The notes beneath the pieces are model-generated. The model was not told the DNA's origin, ran no database searches, and saw only the letters and a list, made by a program, of their open reading frames with translations. From Nitzschia sp. DOCU1 (Eukaryota; Bacillariophyta; Bacillariophyceae; Bacillariales; Bacillariaceae): 64,000 nt of DNA. Position 1 is the stretch's first letter; each line of letters begins with the position of its first letter. Below are positions 31,016 through 41,878 of the stretch, in pieces. The stretch lies in NCBI GenBank assembly GCA_951394045.1, contig OX595989.1, positions 3,100,001 to 3,164,000 of the forward strand. Direction: 5' to 3'. The position numbers and the translations under genes are program-made.

Positions 31016-31496
31016 ATTACTAACAACAATAATGTTATTAACAACCACACCTCGGCAATGGGAGAGTTGTGTTTCCGAGTGAAGGGCGAGAGGCGGCGCT
31101 GCTGGGGTGGTATTGCCAATGACAAAAGGAAAGGTTAGTCGTTTGGTGTTTAGAGACCACCGCGTCGGCGGCAAACGATGAGGCAGGAGAGGCGCGTTGT
31201 TTAGAACCCAACGTTAAGATGACGTTCCGGAAGCTGGCTGGGCGCGCCAGTCTTGGCGGGAAAAACCTACGGTAGTAGCGCGGACGAAGGACAGAAATGG
31301 GAATCCGTCCGCGTGGCGAGAATCGCCAATGAAAAATGAGAGCGGCGTTCTCAGCACCATGAACGAGAGGGAAGATCCAAAAATGCTCATGTCGAGGACC
31401 CTTCAAGAAGATCCTTTGGCATTTTAGGTTGTGCAAGACAGTTATCTTTTCGTGGTCAAGCAAGGTTATCGAATTGCACTGTTCCACAAAAGCGCC
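31016..31496. promoter_or_regulatory. Divergent upstream region of the SMT and CPBP genes
   Basis: 480 bp between the two starts; no supported gene. Frames on both strands are without domain. Confidence 0.35.
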
Positions 31497-33044
31497 ATGA
31501 CCCGGCTCTCGACTCTGACGACGGCCGTCATTCTTTTTGTGACGCCCACCTGCCACCATGCATTCACACAACTAACAACAACAAATCCAGCGTGGATGAC
31601 AAATCGACCAGCAATCACCGTTCCAACACAACATCGCTCTAATTTGAAATCAAGAGTTTGTTCTTCTAGGCGTCGAGGAATACCCTGCCTTCACGCCTCG
31701 GCATCTGCCGCCAGCAAATCATCGTCATCGTCAACCACCAATCGATGGACCCGATGGATCACGGGCACTTCCCATCCCCAACGACCGGCATGGGCACGAG
31801 ACTGGATGCCGACTTGGTTGGTGCGTCTTCGGCCTAGTCTGCAACTTTTGACAGTAGCAGTGCTATACATGTTTCACATGACGGTGCTAGCGCAGCATGC
31901 TCTACCATTTCCGGTGCAACTCATTCCCAACGAACGAGGGCATTTTCAAAGTATTGGATTGGATTCGTAAGTACAGTATAGCAACACACAGTTGCCTGTG
32001 TTGTTTGTCTCCATGTCGTTCTCATGCTATTCTTTTTTGTTCTCGTCCTTCCAAAACAGCCTTGCTGGCATGGCAACCTTGGGCGCCTATCACTATTTTC
32101 GACGGACCATGCCTAGTAGCAACGCCGAAACCGGAAATAGCACTACACTGCTAGTAGACACTACCGAAGAAGCGACGACTCGAAATGACACAACAACGAC
32201 AAACGCAACAACAACCACCACCATTCTGCCCAAACTCTTTTCCACACCTCGCTTACGAGATGCTCCTTGGAAAAATATCTATCGATCCAAATATTCTCGA
32301 GTAACATCCTTCCTGAGTTTAATGGCACTCCTCCAAGCGTATTTGTGGACGGGTCGATTCAGTCTTTGGTGGGAAGATACCTTTTATTACTTGGCCAACT
32401 TTTATCCTATTTCTGTGGCCATGCATCGATCCCTTTGTGTCTTGTTTGGCCACTTGACGTGGATCCTTCTGGGCGGTGCCGTTTTGCGTCTTGTACCCCG
32501 GCCCCAAAGTTTCTTTGACGACACATGGTATACCCAGCGCTATGGGCACGACAAAAACAAAGACAGTGATACCAACGGTGGAGCCCCGCAGTGGGTATGG
32601 TGGACGATTGGGGGTTACTTTGTTTCGTCGTGGTTGTTCAATATTGCCGACTTTACGAATCAATGGATCTTGCCGATTCCGATTTTGGAGCAAGCGCAAG
32701 AATCGGTAGTCAGTCAATTGATCAATCCAGAAATGAGTGATTGGTGGGCGTCCTTGGTCGGATATATTGCGCCTTGCATCACTGCACCCTGGTGGGAAGA
32801 AGTCTTGTATCGAGGATTCTTGTTGCCGGCATTGGTTCTACAATTCCGCTACCGGTGGGCTGTGGTGTGGAGTGGAATCCTGTTTTCGGCGCATCACTTG
32901 TCGGCAACAGCCTTTATTCCCTTGACAGTACTGGGATGGACCTGGAGTATCTTGTACACCAAGAGTGGGAATTTACTGACGACGATACTGATTCATGCCA
33001 TGTGGAATTCGAGAATCTTTCTAGGAAGTTGGTTGGGATTGTAG
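31497..33044 (+). CDS. CPBP family intramembrane protease, plastid-targeted
   Basis: Exons 31497-31966 and 32060-33044, intron 93 bp, junction GLDS|LAGMATLG, 484 residues. The signal peptide is followed by CHHAFTQL, an AF-type plastid motif, then a Ser-rich transit region. Several membrane helices follow. CPBP (Abi) motifs are all present: WEEVLYRGFL (EExxxR), FSAHH (FxxxH) and HAMWNSR (HxxxN). CPBP members include CAAX prenyl proteases and plastid proteins; the plastid signal here favours a chloroplast role. The insert YGHDKNKDSDTNG is disordered. Confidence 0.85.
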
Positions 33045-33457
33045 TGACATGGGCTTGGCGGAATGTTACACAAGTCGAAATAGCTGCGTTCGAAGAGGAA
33101 CGGCTGTTGGTATGTCAATGGCCCGCTTTGTCGATACTGTGCTGTCGTGCCAGCTTTCCTTGCATCCATCCGACTGAGGCGGTCCTTACTTTTACGTCGG
33201 GAAACCGGGTGCTTATACAATGAACCGCTGGGTTGAAACGCAACTCAACAAATTCTAAGCAAAGAAAGGACCGTACCCTAAACAACCAGCACAAAAAGTG
33301 TCTACAATACCCATAGCAACAATTAAAATAAACGTGATGCCACCATTAGCTTCCGCACGTGCACAAACAATCACAAGGGGCAAATATAGCCAGCATTACC
33401 CCTCCACTTTCGACACCAACTCCTGCCATATCGCCGCTTCATTCTACCCCTCGGCCT
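33045..33457. other. Intergenic between convergent genes
   Basis: 3' regions of the CPBP gene (+) and the fibrillin-like gene (-); no gene supported. Confidence 0.4.
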
Positions 33458-34260
33458 CTAGGCGAGCTGTTCCTCGAGGAACTCCGGTCGGAAGTGCACA
33501 AAGAGGCCACCTCGGTTTCCTTTGGTGATTCGAATGTCATTGTCCATGTAAATAAAGTCAAGATAGCCACCCTTTCGTTTCAACGGCAATGACAGACCAG
33601 GTAGTCTCCAGAATTTGAAGTAGGCCTTCACAATGTCACAGGCGATCCGTCTCAACACAATTTTGCCGTTGCTAGTTTTCGAATAGGGTGCAGATAGCGG
33701 TTCATACTAGAAAAGAAGACAGAAAGTAAATGAGCCAATGTTTCCAAGTAGAGTGATTTCCAACTGCAATCCCAAGGCCAGGAAACACACGATCGCACAG
33801 GATTCGCAACGAGAAATTACCTTGACAGTCGAATGGATCAGACCCTTCTTGAGAATCTTGACATCTCCCGAGAAGGTCATACTCTTGGTATCGTAGGTAT
33901 TCAAGCTGAATCCCGCCTTTTCTTTTGTTCCAACCAACTTTTGAAACTTGGGACTCTTCTTGCCCTGTCGTGAAAAGACCAATGCCCAGTCCCCGTCGAC
34001 CAAGTCGGCTTCGAATCCTTTGCCCATACTATACAAGAGAATCGAAAGAGCCTCCAGCTTTTCATCGTCCGATTCGAATTCGACTTTTTGCTTTCCTTCT
34101 TTCAACCCACTGACGATCATATCGACCAACTCTTGCTTCGGATTGATCGAAAGCTTTTGCAAATTGTACCAGCCGCCGGCGTGGACAACGTTGGCATCGG
34201 ACGGAAAGGTCTTTTTCAACAGTTCAAATTTTTCTTTGCTCTTTTCCGGTGTGGCTGAAA
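33458..34260 (-). CDS. PAP/fibrillin (plastid lipid-associated) family protein, 5' end unresolved
   Basis: Exons: from about 34260 to 33821, then 33706-33458; intron 114 bp, phase 0 junction TVK|YEPLSA. The family pattern is visible: LVDGDWALVFSRQG, then a beta-rich middle, and GGYLDFIYMDNDIRITKGNRGGLFVHF at the C-terminus, which is the WLDxTYLDDDLRISRGxxGxLFVL signature. The first exon does not reach an ATG in frame (stop upstream); an acceptor at 34261-34262 or 34255-34256 suggests another upstream exon, perhaps with ATG near 34380. Fibrillins associate with plastoglobules and thylakoids. Confidence 0.7.
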
Positions 34261-35199
34261 CTGTCGAATAAAGGGCGGTGCCAATACGAGGAGCGATTCC
34301 AACTGTACGTCAAGGCGACAACGAGTCGGCGACGCGGCACACAACAAGAAAATGACGGTGAGAGGATTCTGTCATTGGACTTTTTCCAGGGGCAAGTCGC
34401 AGACTGGGCACGCCAAGAATAGGACCCAATCACAATGATATGCCTTGTTTCCCAGTTCTTTGAAATGAAGGCGTGGGTGTTACACTCGGTCGTTGACCGA
34501 GGACGTCATCGCCACCTTTCTCATTTTTTCTCTCTCGCACCGAATCCTTGGATCTTTGAATCTTTCGTACCTTGCGTCTGGAACGCCACACCGACTTGGA
34601 TCAACGCCAGTGCGTTGACAAACAGCAAACTATATTTCATTGTCGGTCGAAACTTGAGAGCAATTGATGACTGTAAATCTCTTGTAATGGGAGATTGGGA
34701 GTTCTTATAAACTTGCTCGTCGTTGTGACGAGAATGCTTTTTGTCGATCTTTTTTCGTCCGTCATCTTTCTTCGGGCGGGGAAGCGAAACTCACCACGCG
34801 CGCTATCCAACACGTCGCATGGCGAAAAGGCGTTTCTGCGTCAGCGGGTACACGTGTTTCCTGGCGACGGAAGGACTGTGAAATTGAAATGTCGCGATAA
34901 TGCATTTTGGCAAGATATCCTGATGGCGGGACACTGTAACAAATCTAATGTCGTGTGAGACACATTTACATAACAAACAGGCGAAACACGCTCCTCTTTT
35001 TATTTATGCCTCTATGCGAACGAAGGCGAGCTGTATTTGATTTGATGTGATCCAAACTGCGTGTTGTGAGTAACAATTCCGCACAAAATGAGAACTTCTA
35101 TCATACGAGATTCCGCCTCATCTCGTCGCAGGGAGCATCGAACTCTCACCATCACAATGAAAATCCCATCATAACCTACTACCACCATTTGTCCACAGC
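34261..35199. other. Upstream of the fibrillin gene, likely with its first exon, and of the hydrolase gene
   Basis: Candidate minus-strand starts for the fibrillin-like gene exist near 34380 and 34523 but none gives a clean frame. The rest to 35199 shows no gene. Confidence 0.35.
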
Positions 35200-36192
35200 A
35201 TGAATTCTTGCATCCCGTGCCACCCATCGGAAGACTCGGTCCTACCGGAGACAAACTATTTGGAAGAGTATGGAAAGCTTGTTTGTCAAGCGTCGCTCAG
35301 AGACGAGTCACGAGATCGAACGATCCTATATGCCACCTGTGGTGACCCCAAGCATGGCGACCCTATCTTATTTTTCCCTCCCTTGGGGGGAACTCGACGA
35401 ATGCTCCTGGTACTGAAAGATGCGCTGCAGAAGCACTCGCTGTGGGCCCTTTGTGTGGGTAGACCTGGAGCCGAAGGGACAATTGCCGCCAAGGACGCCA
35501 AATCTCAAGTCACGACATTTTGTCAGGATGTGCTAGCTGTGATGGACGAATTGAAAATTGATAAAATTGGAATCTTGTGCATGTGTGCAGGAACTCCCTA
35601 TGCCATGGCATTTTGTGCCCAATACCCCACTCGAACCACCGGAAAATTCCTCGCCCTCGGTCCATGGACCCTGGTGGCAGACTGTCCACGATCGAAATTT
35701 ACAGAGAGATTTGCTGCCCACTATTTGCCGACGCTGGCAGTGAGTTCTTTGGTGGGTTCATTTACGTGCACAGCCATGAACTTCTTTTCCAAGGAGACGA
35801 TAGCAAGGAAATTGCGAGAGAAATCCAGTGCTGCTGAACAAAAATATTTGCAAGAACGATATCAGGGCAATGCAGAAACGCTATTTGCCCGTGATCTGGA
35901 GTGGTCCATGGGAACCATGCACAATGAAAAAATGGATGTTGCTGTTTGTCTTTCCAAGAGCTTCGATCTCGGATTTGATTACAAGGACTTGGAGGATCAA
36001 GATGTCGCAATTTGGCAAGGCACCAAGGACCACACAGCCCATGTTCCGGCGAGCCAGTGGCTCGAGAAACAGTTACCCCGTGCCAAGCTTCATTTGATTC
36101 CCGATTCGACGCATCAAGGTGCTTTGTTCCTTTTGGGTCCAGAATATGAGAATGCCTTGTCGCACCTTAAAGTCAACGGTGTTGATTCGTAA
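35200..36192 (+). CDS. Alpha/beta hydrolase with Cys at the nucleophile position
   Basis: 330 residues, single exon, ATG at 35200. It shows a hydrolase fold: LFFPPLGGTRRMLL (oxyanion loop), ALCVGRPGAEGT, nucleophile elbow IGILCMCAGTPYAMAF, a likely Asp (AIWQGTKDHTAHV) and the catalytic His in PDSTHQGALF. The usual nucleophile Ser (GxSxG) is replaced by Cys129 in CMCAG. Relatives with a Cys nucleophile include dienelactone hydrolase; others with changed elbows are non-catalytic. No signal peptide. Substrate unknown. Confidence 0.75.
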   Translation: MNSCIPCHPSEDSVLPETNYLEEYGKLVCQASLRDESRDRTILYATCGDPKHGDPILFFPPLGGTRRMLLVLKDALQKHSLWALCVGRPGAEGTIAAKDAKSQVTTFCQDVLAVMDELKIDKIGILCMCAGTPYAMAFCAQYPTRTTGKFLALGPWTLVADCPRSKFTERFAAHYLPTLAVSSLVGSFTCTAMNFFSKETIARKLREKSSAAEQKYLQERYQGNAETLFARDLEWSMGTMHNEKMDVAVCLSKSFDLGFDYKDLEDQDVAIWQGTKDHTAHVPASQWLEKQLPRAKLHLIPDSTHQGALFLLGPEYENALSHLKVNGVDS

Positions 36193-36769
36193 CAGATTAG
36201 CACTAGCGGCCGAGACGGCAAGACTCTCCAGCCGACGACTGCGGCGCTGTCGAACAAAAGGCATGGAAGGACGACATTGTCTGACTGCGAGTTATTCATC
36301 GCCCTAGGAATTGGAAATCACTTTGTAAAGGTCGTTGACGGCACCACCGTCATCGTTCACGATTCAGAGCGTATTTTCCTGATATATGCAACAGGAAAAT
36401 AGGCGAGATAACTAGGCTGATTTCAAGTGCCAATGGGGGTTCCAGTCTACTATTCTAACTATAGTTAGAGCAGCGAGGTGTACTACTACCGGTAGTATAG
36501 TGTGATTCACATCGATTCGCTCGAGTCGAGTCGAAATGATTCCTCCGACTACGTGCCTCCGTCTTTTCTCCCATCCGTTTTCGCGCCACGATGCCCACGT
36601 CACGGCCTCCAATCACCCGCCCGCCACCCCCTTTTTCACTCTTTTTCTCCTTCGACGATCACCAACGCCTCCATTTCTTCCAACACGATTGGGCCAAACC
36701 CTTCGAGCTTCATTGATTATCCTTTCTTCTTACGCATACCAAGCATATCTTATTATTATATTAATAATC
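36193..36769. other. Intergenic, upstream of PAM16
   Basis: No gene supported; open plus frames here run into the PAM16 exon and lack conserved sequence before its ATG. Confidence 0.4.
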
Positions 36770-37237
36770 ATGGCAATTGGACCTCTGGCTCGTTTTCTCG
36801 CTCAATTGGTGGTTCCCGTGGTCGCCATGTTGGCCCGGGCCATTCCCGCCGCCTACGGCCAAGCACTACAAAATGCTCGGAAAGCAGGCGTCGATGCAGC
36901 AGAGGCTTCGGCTCCGGTATTTGGGAAACGAATTTCTAGATCAGAAGCTCTGCAAGTGTTAAATCTAACAGAAGCAGAGGCGGTCAATCCTGAAGTCATT
37001 CAAAAGGTACATAACGACGCCGAGTCGTCAATTTCCTTGTTATGGTTGAATTCCATTTTTCTCACACATTGTTCACAACTTGTTGTTTTACTCTTATCGT
37101 AGCAATTCGATAAATACTTTGCGGCAAATGATGTATCCAAAGGAGGAAGTTTTTATTTGCAATCGAAAATTTATCGGGCGAAGGAGCTGTTAACAGAATT
37201 CCAAAACGAGAAACGAAGGGAAGAAATGCAACAATGA
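36770..37237 (+). CDS. PAM16: PAM16/TIM16, mitochondrial import motor subunit
   Basis: Exons 36770-37006 and 37103-37237, intron 96 bp, 123 residues. MAIGPLARFLAQLVVPVVAML, then QALQNARKAGVDAAEA, then ISRSEALQVLNLTEAE, and in exon 2 QFDKYFAANDVSKGGSFYLQSKIYRAKELL; this is the full PAM16 pattern with a degenerate J-like domain. PAM16 binds the J-protein PAM18 and regulates mtHsp70 at TIM23. A longer open frame starting at 36536 is upstream noise. Confidence 0.93.
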
Positions 37238-37488
37238 TTTGGTGGTGGTCGTGCTGGTTGGAGGCGGTGGGGCTGTCTGTCTACTGATGATGTGGGATGC
37301 TACGGGTTGGGCTGCTTGCTTTGGAACGGTGGACGGGTTAGTTGTGCTATTGCAGCTAGAGTTCAGGAGGGACACGCTTATAGCAATTCGAGTCGGGCAA
37401 ACCAAATGTATATTCCAATTGGCGTATAATAATTGTTCTAGAGTAGAGCTACTATCTACCACATTCACAGCTGAGTTAACCCACCGCC

Positions 37489-38121
37489 TTAGAGAGGGGT
37501 CCTGGAAATTTCTTCAATACGCGACTTGATGGAAAGATCCAAGAATTGGTCACCGATTTGCACTTGGATTCCGCCAATAATGGAGGGATCAATCTTGGTG
37601 CTAATGATAACTTCCTTGGCGTCCTTCGAGGTGGTCTTGATGGCGGCAGCAATTTGTTCACTTTGCTTTTTGGTTAGTTCATGAGCACTAATGATAGTGG
37701 CGTCCACTTGTCCGCGCTTGGCCTTCATTAGTTGAGCATAAACGTCAGCGACCTTGGGAAGTTCCGCCAACTTGGCGTTTCCTGCCAGTGTCGTGCACAA
37801 GTTCAAAGTAATGGCAGAGACCTTGGCTTCCTTCATGAGACCCTCAATTTGCTTCGTCTTTTCATCTCGAGCAATCAAAGGGTTTTCCAAGAATCCTGCA
37901 AAGAGAGGAGACGTCGTCGCGGTTTTTGCCAGAGCCGCCAATTCCGCTTCTACCTTGTCCAACATTCCTGCCTTGGAGGCAGCGATATACGTAGCATTGG
38001 CATAACGAGCATTGATACCGTGCACTTCAATTACTGGCTTGTGGGAAACCTCTGAGAAGGATCGGACAGCCACACTACGCCGAATGGCGGTCGATGCAGA
38101 TCGGGAAAACGCCGAAAACAT
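37489..38121 (-). CDS. ATP5O: Mitochondrial ATP synthase subunit OSCP (delta in bacteria)
   Basis: 210 residues from the ATG at 38121 (MFSAFSRSASTAIRRSVAVRSF is a mitochondrial presequence); the frame is open to 38160 but without need. Family features: HGINARYANATYIAASKAGMLDKVE near the N-terminus, NPLIARDEKTKQIEGL, and the C-terminal KIDPSIIGGIQVQIGDQFLDLSIK. It connects F1 and the peripheral stalk of ATP synthase. It is convergent with PAM16. Confidence 0.93.
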   Translation of the reverse strand: MFSAFSRSASTAIRRSVAVRSFSEVSHKPVIEVHGINARYANATYIAASKAGMLDKVEAELAALAKTATTSPLFAGFLENPLIARDEKTKQIEGLMKEAKVSAITLNLCTTLAGNAKLAELPKVADVYAQLMKAKRGQVDATIISAHELTKKQSEQIAAAIKTTSKDAKEVIISTKIDPSIIGGIQVQIGDQFLDLSIKSRIEEISRTPL

Positions 38122-38695
38122 TCTGGAATACAAAATTGGAATACGGAAATTTTGAGTCACGAATACGAAAAATCAATTTCCCTAATCGATCGCCAGCGCG
38201 CTCCGCCAACGTCGTCCACCATGGCAAAACAATCGGATTTGCTAGTCGGAAAGCTCCTTCTCTCATAAAATCTTTCACCATGATAACACAACGAATAAAA
38301 TTGTCCATAACATGCAGTTGGATAACGCACCTGAAAGAAAGTAGAGGCAAAATTTACTAGAAATGGGATGCTCTCCACAGTATGCTTCGTGCGTTGTCGT
38401 CATGGTGACCCCAAGAGGCGAAGGATCGGTGCCGATCGGAGGACTGCGCAAAAAACGCGCGACCGATTTCGGTACGAAAAGTACGTGGGGTTACGTATAA
38501 ATCTTCAACAGAAACGGAATCTGGAATCCAAAAGTGGATCGATTGAACTTTCTCGGTGTTGCCGCAAAACAGCGACCGCAGGAGACGAGATGACAACAAC
38601 GACGTGCATTTGATGTCCTTCTTGACTACCCAAACCCTGTACTGAGTTGATAGAAGTGCTCAAAGAGGGTCTCAGTCTCTTGATAACCTGTCTCT
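38122..38695. promoter_or_regulatory. Divergent upstream region of OSCP and the small mitochondrial protein gene
   Basis: Short frames only; a GC-rich basic stretch around 38400 does not give a supported gene. Confidence 0.35.
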
Positions 38696-39043
38696 ATGGC
38701 TCTTCCTTGGCGATCATCACTCCAACGCGCTTTGGCAGCGCCTGTTATTCGCAACGATATTTCGCGGCGGTCTTTGTGGCAGGAAATTGTTCAAATTCGG
38801 ATAGACAAAGAGGGCAAGAAACGACACGAGGATCCCGAACGAGTGGTCAAACGATTTCAGGAAGAACGACGTAGCGACGGAGAGTCTCTGTTGGACCTTC
38901 ATTTTTACAATGATCGTCACGAAAAGGCGTGGATGAAACGAAAGCGTTTGGAAGATCAACGCCGCTACGAATTCGACAAGAAGCACGTCATGGACCTGGC
39001 CAAGTACATTCAATTTGTCCAAGATAACTCCAACAAGAAATAA
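38696..39043 (+). CDS. Possible mitoribosomal protein bS21-like
   Basis: 115 residues, very basic. ALPWRSSLQRALAAPVIRNDISRRSLW reads as a mitochondrial presequence. Then PERVVKRFQEERRSDG and RHEKAWMKRKRLEDQRRYEFDK, which resemble the bS21 layout (RFxxxxxxxGI...YEKPxxKRKR). The C-terminus is helical. The family call is tentative; OSCP and PAM16 lie close by. Confidence 0.45.
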   Translation: MALPWRSSLQRALAAPVIRNDISRRSLWQEIVQIRIDKEGKKRHEDPERVVKRFQEERRSDGESLLDLHFYNDRHEKAWMKRKRLEDQRRYEFDKKHVMDLAKYIQFVQDNSNKK

Positions 39044-39064
39044 ATGAATATCCGCTATCATCTC

Positions 39065-39384
39065 TTATTTATCTTGCTTTGCTGAATTTGTCGCTCCCGA
39101 GACTGGGCTGCTCTTGTCAATGCCATATATCGTTCGATCCATGTAGGCACGTGTATCCCGTTGCACTCCCGAAAATATGTGCTCTTTCCCTTCAAACCCA
39201 TCAATTTTATAGTCGGCAAAGAAGATGCCTTGGATCGCAGCTGCGACGCAAGAGACGGCCGAGACAACTTTTCTGCAACACGACGACGACGACGAAAGTT
39301 GTCAGAAAAGGCGTCGGCGTCGGTCAGCCGCTCGGCAGTCGGTTTCACTTACATTGTTCGGTGGGCTTGTGCACTCAAGACCAT
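39065..39384 (-). CDS. Small membrane protein, two exons, unknown
   Basis: Exons 39384-39353 and 39272-39065; intron 80 bp with perfect GTAAGT donor and TTGCAG acceptor; 79 residues. It starts MVLSAQAHRTI, then a hydrophobic segment VVSAVSCVAAAIQGIFFADY, then KIDGFEGKEHIFSGVQRDTR and an Asp/Lys/Ser tail. The spliced frame gives a much better protein than the overlapping unspliced 96-codon frame, which has a GTG start. I do not recognise the family. It is convergent with the preceding gene. Confidence 0.5.
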
Positions 39385-40031
39385 GATCAAATTAGGGAGT
39401 ACTCTACCGAATAACAAGAGGAAGAGCTAATAGCAACGAGGGAGTTAAAGTAGCACTTCCTTCGAATTGCAACTTTAATGCAGAAAACAATGATGATCCG
39501 CCACCGAGAAAATGAAACGACGTGAAAAATCTGACATACTTTAGGCCCTTTTTGACTCCTATCAATATATCAAGTGGTAATAACCACACTTTCGCTAGTG
39601 ATTGTTTCCCAGCAAATCGTCTCTAGAGTAGCTGCGGCTACTGCCACGTAGTAGCACTGGCTGGTAATGGTGCATGACTCACTACGGTACCGTAATAGTA
39701 TATTACTATGACACTCTAAACGTGCCAGCACGACGACTCGGCAGTTAAACTAGTAGTAGAGGAAGAGTCAACCGCGCTCGTCTTGGAGTTTCTTCGTTGT
39801 GTTGCACCCCGATGGCGACACGAGCGAGCATGTACCCTTCTTCTTCTACTATTTCATAGTAGCTACTATTTGTGGTGCAAAAAGCAACTACTTAGTATTA
39901 CCGTTGCTAGTACTGTAGTGCCAGTTTGCTGAATACGATACCCCCAATCGCCACGACTCGGTAGCTAGTTGAAAAGTCAAAGCTCGTCCTTGTTTTTCGT
40001 GGTAATAACCCAGACTCAGATAGCCTTGCTA
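39385..40031. other. Intergenic DNA with short AC/GT-poor repeats
   Basis: Many TAGTAGTA- and CTACTA-like runs; no open frame of interest. Confidence 0.5.
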
Positions 40032-41030
40032 CTACGGTAGGGATCGCTTTCGGAGCTGTCTATGACCATCGGCGATCCTTCCGGCGCCTTTCTTCTCTGC
40101 TTTGATTCTGCTGATAACTCGGCGAGCCCGCTGTTGTCTCTGCTTCAAGTCTGTTGCATCCAAGTCGAAGGCACGCAACAACAGAATAATATCAGCCGCC
40201 AGAGTTCGGTATTCTTCGAGAGCTCTTGCCAAATCCGGGAGAGGATCATCCAATCTCTGACATGGATTGACTGCATTATCTTTCACACTCAAATATGAAG
40301 CACTGTCGCCGAGTTGTGCTGTGTTTCTCGTCGGAGCATCGCGGAAAGGTCCCTTAGTCGAAGCAGGAGAGTCCGTGAGAATACCACCCGGTTTCTTCTC
40401 CACTTTGGGCTTGCGGTCCCCCCTGCGGCCTTTCCTCGCGCTATGATCGCTATCTTCGTTTCTAATTTTCCCAGGTCGTCTCGTCTTTTCAACTAAAGAT
40501 TTCGGTGATTTGGGTGATGACGGCAAGGCTGATAGATTGTGTCCCGCGCTGGGAGTGGCTTTTTTGTTGTCGCGATGAGGTGATGAAGGAGACGCATTCT
40601 GGAATGTAACCCTTGTTGTTGATTTCAAGCGACGCTTGAGGGAATTTTTGCGCTCTGGTGCTCCAGGGCCAATAAGTCCTGAATTCTCCAGCTCGTCTGC
40701 AAGGTCTTCTTGTGCCCAGTCATTAAAGACTCCACTGTTGCGTATAGAGTCGTGCAGCGGAAGGCTGTCCAAACTATCTGAAAGCGCAGACATTCTACAC
40801 TGGATGCTGTCCCGAAAGCGCGAGGTAGATCGGAACGGGCGACCAGAACGAAAGGAATGGGATTCCTCTTCTATTGATGAGTTGATACCTGACATGGCTA
40901 TACTGTCTTGATAGGCTTGAAGCCCTTCCTCGTCCGCCACACCTCGCGGGGACACGAGCGCGGTAGTGTCCCTTTCATCTTTCCGGGTATTTTCCTCTCC
41001 AAACAGTGAGTTGATGTAATCTGTTAGCAT
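40032..41030 (-). CDS. Disordered hypothetical protein
   Basis: 332 residues, ATG at 41030. It begins MLTDYINSLFGEEN, followed by Ser/Arg-rich stretches, a Lys/Arg-rich middle (KSPKSLVEKTRRPGKI, RKGRRGDRKPKVEKKPGG) and a C-terminal helix (PDLARALEEYRTLAADIILLL, then LKQRQQRARRVISRI) with heptad-like spacing. No known domain recognised; possible phosphoprotein or scaffold. Confidence 0.6.
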   Translation of the reverse strand: MLTDYINSLFGEENTRKDERDTTALVSPRGVADEEGLQAYQDSIAMSGINSSIEEESHSFRSGRPFRSTSRFRDSIQCRMSALSDSLDSLPLHDSIRNSGVFNDWAQEDLADELENSGLIGPGAPERKNSLKRRLKSTTRVTFQNASPSSPHRDNKKATPSAGHNLSALPSSPKSPKSLVEKTRRPGKIRNEDSDHSARKGRRGDRKPKVEKKPGGILTDSPASTKGPFRDAPTRNTAQLGDSASYLSVKDNAVNPCQRLDDPLPDLARALEEYRTLAADIILLLRAFDLDATDLKQRQQRARRVISRIKAEKKGAGRIADGHRQLRKRSLP

Positions 41031-41878
41031 AGCTTTTTTCTCTTATTGTCGAGTATAATCACAAACTGTCGATCGGTGGGCGATGTTGCCGGGGTCCCCA
41101 CGGTTGATGATAGTGATGATTAATGATCGGTGCTTGCTTGCCATGTACCTTTCGCGCTTTTGTTTCTTGCTTTCGTTCTTTCAGAGTACCGGTAGTTCTT
41201 TGACGCCCAGCATCAGTTGGATCTTGCGTTGGCTTGTATCATGCGACATTTGATGCCGGAGCGTCCGTTGCAACGAAATGCCCCCAAATTTGTTTAGTTA
41301 GAGCCCTGGGGAAGCCATTAATGCCCGGGAAGGAGCCTTCTCAATCTATCAAGCACTTAAGTCCGCAAAAAGGAAGGGCAATAATAACGGACGGGAAGAT
41401 TTATCGGCCGCCAAGATCCACGTGCTATGGAGAGACACAAGCCTTTTAGGTAAAACCTACCCCCGTTGTAGGCATTGCAAATTAGTTAAAACTCTGCTAC
41501 CTCTGAAAATTGAATTCCGACACTCACCCTACGCTAGCGTACATCACTGATCCGATACCTGGTAATGGGAAACAGAGGCCAAATCTGCAAAGTTCTGCTG
41601 CATTACATTTCAGTTGATTGTAGCATGATAAACTCTACTTTAAAAGGTATAGTTATAGTTAAGGCAGCTACGTTGTTAATCCGTCCCGGCGCACATTCTG
41701 TCGGCCTACTAACATCATCCGATCGGGTGCGTCCTAGTAGTAGAAGTCAAGCAAGAAATTTGTCTAGAAATAAACAAAAGGATTGGAAGCATTATTTCTT
41801 GCTTGCTTGGGCGAAGCGGGACGCAGGGCTATTCTTCATCCGGGTTCAACCCGTGTCGTCATAGAACTGCGTTGGGTC
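41031..41878. other. Intergenic region
   Basis: No supported gene; small plus-strand frames around 41234-41449 and 41565-41864 lack recognisable sequence. Confidence 0.5.

Noticed and set aside
36536..36769. N-terminal extension of PAM16
   Set aside because: The 78 codons before MAIGPLARF are Pro/Thr-rich and unlike any PAM16; the family starts at this Met.
39058..39348. Minus-strand 96-codon unspliced frame
   Set aside because: It begins with GTG and spans a clear intron; the spliced 79-residue model in another frame is better.
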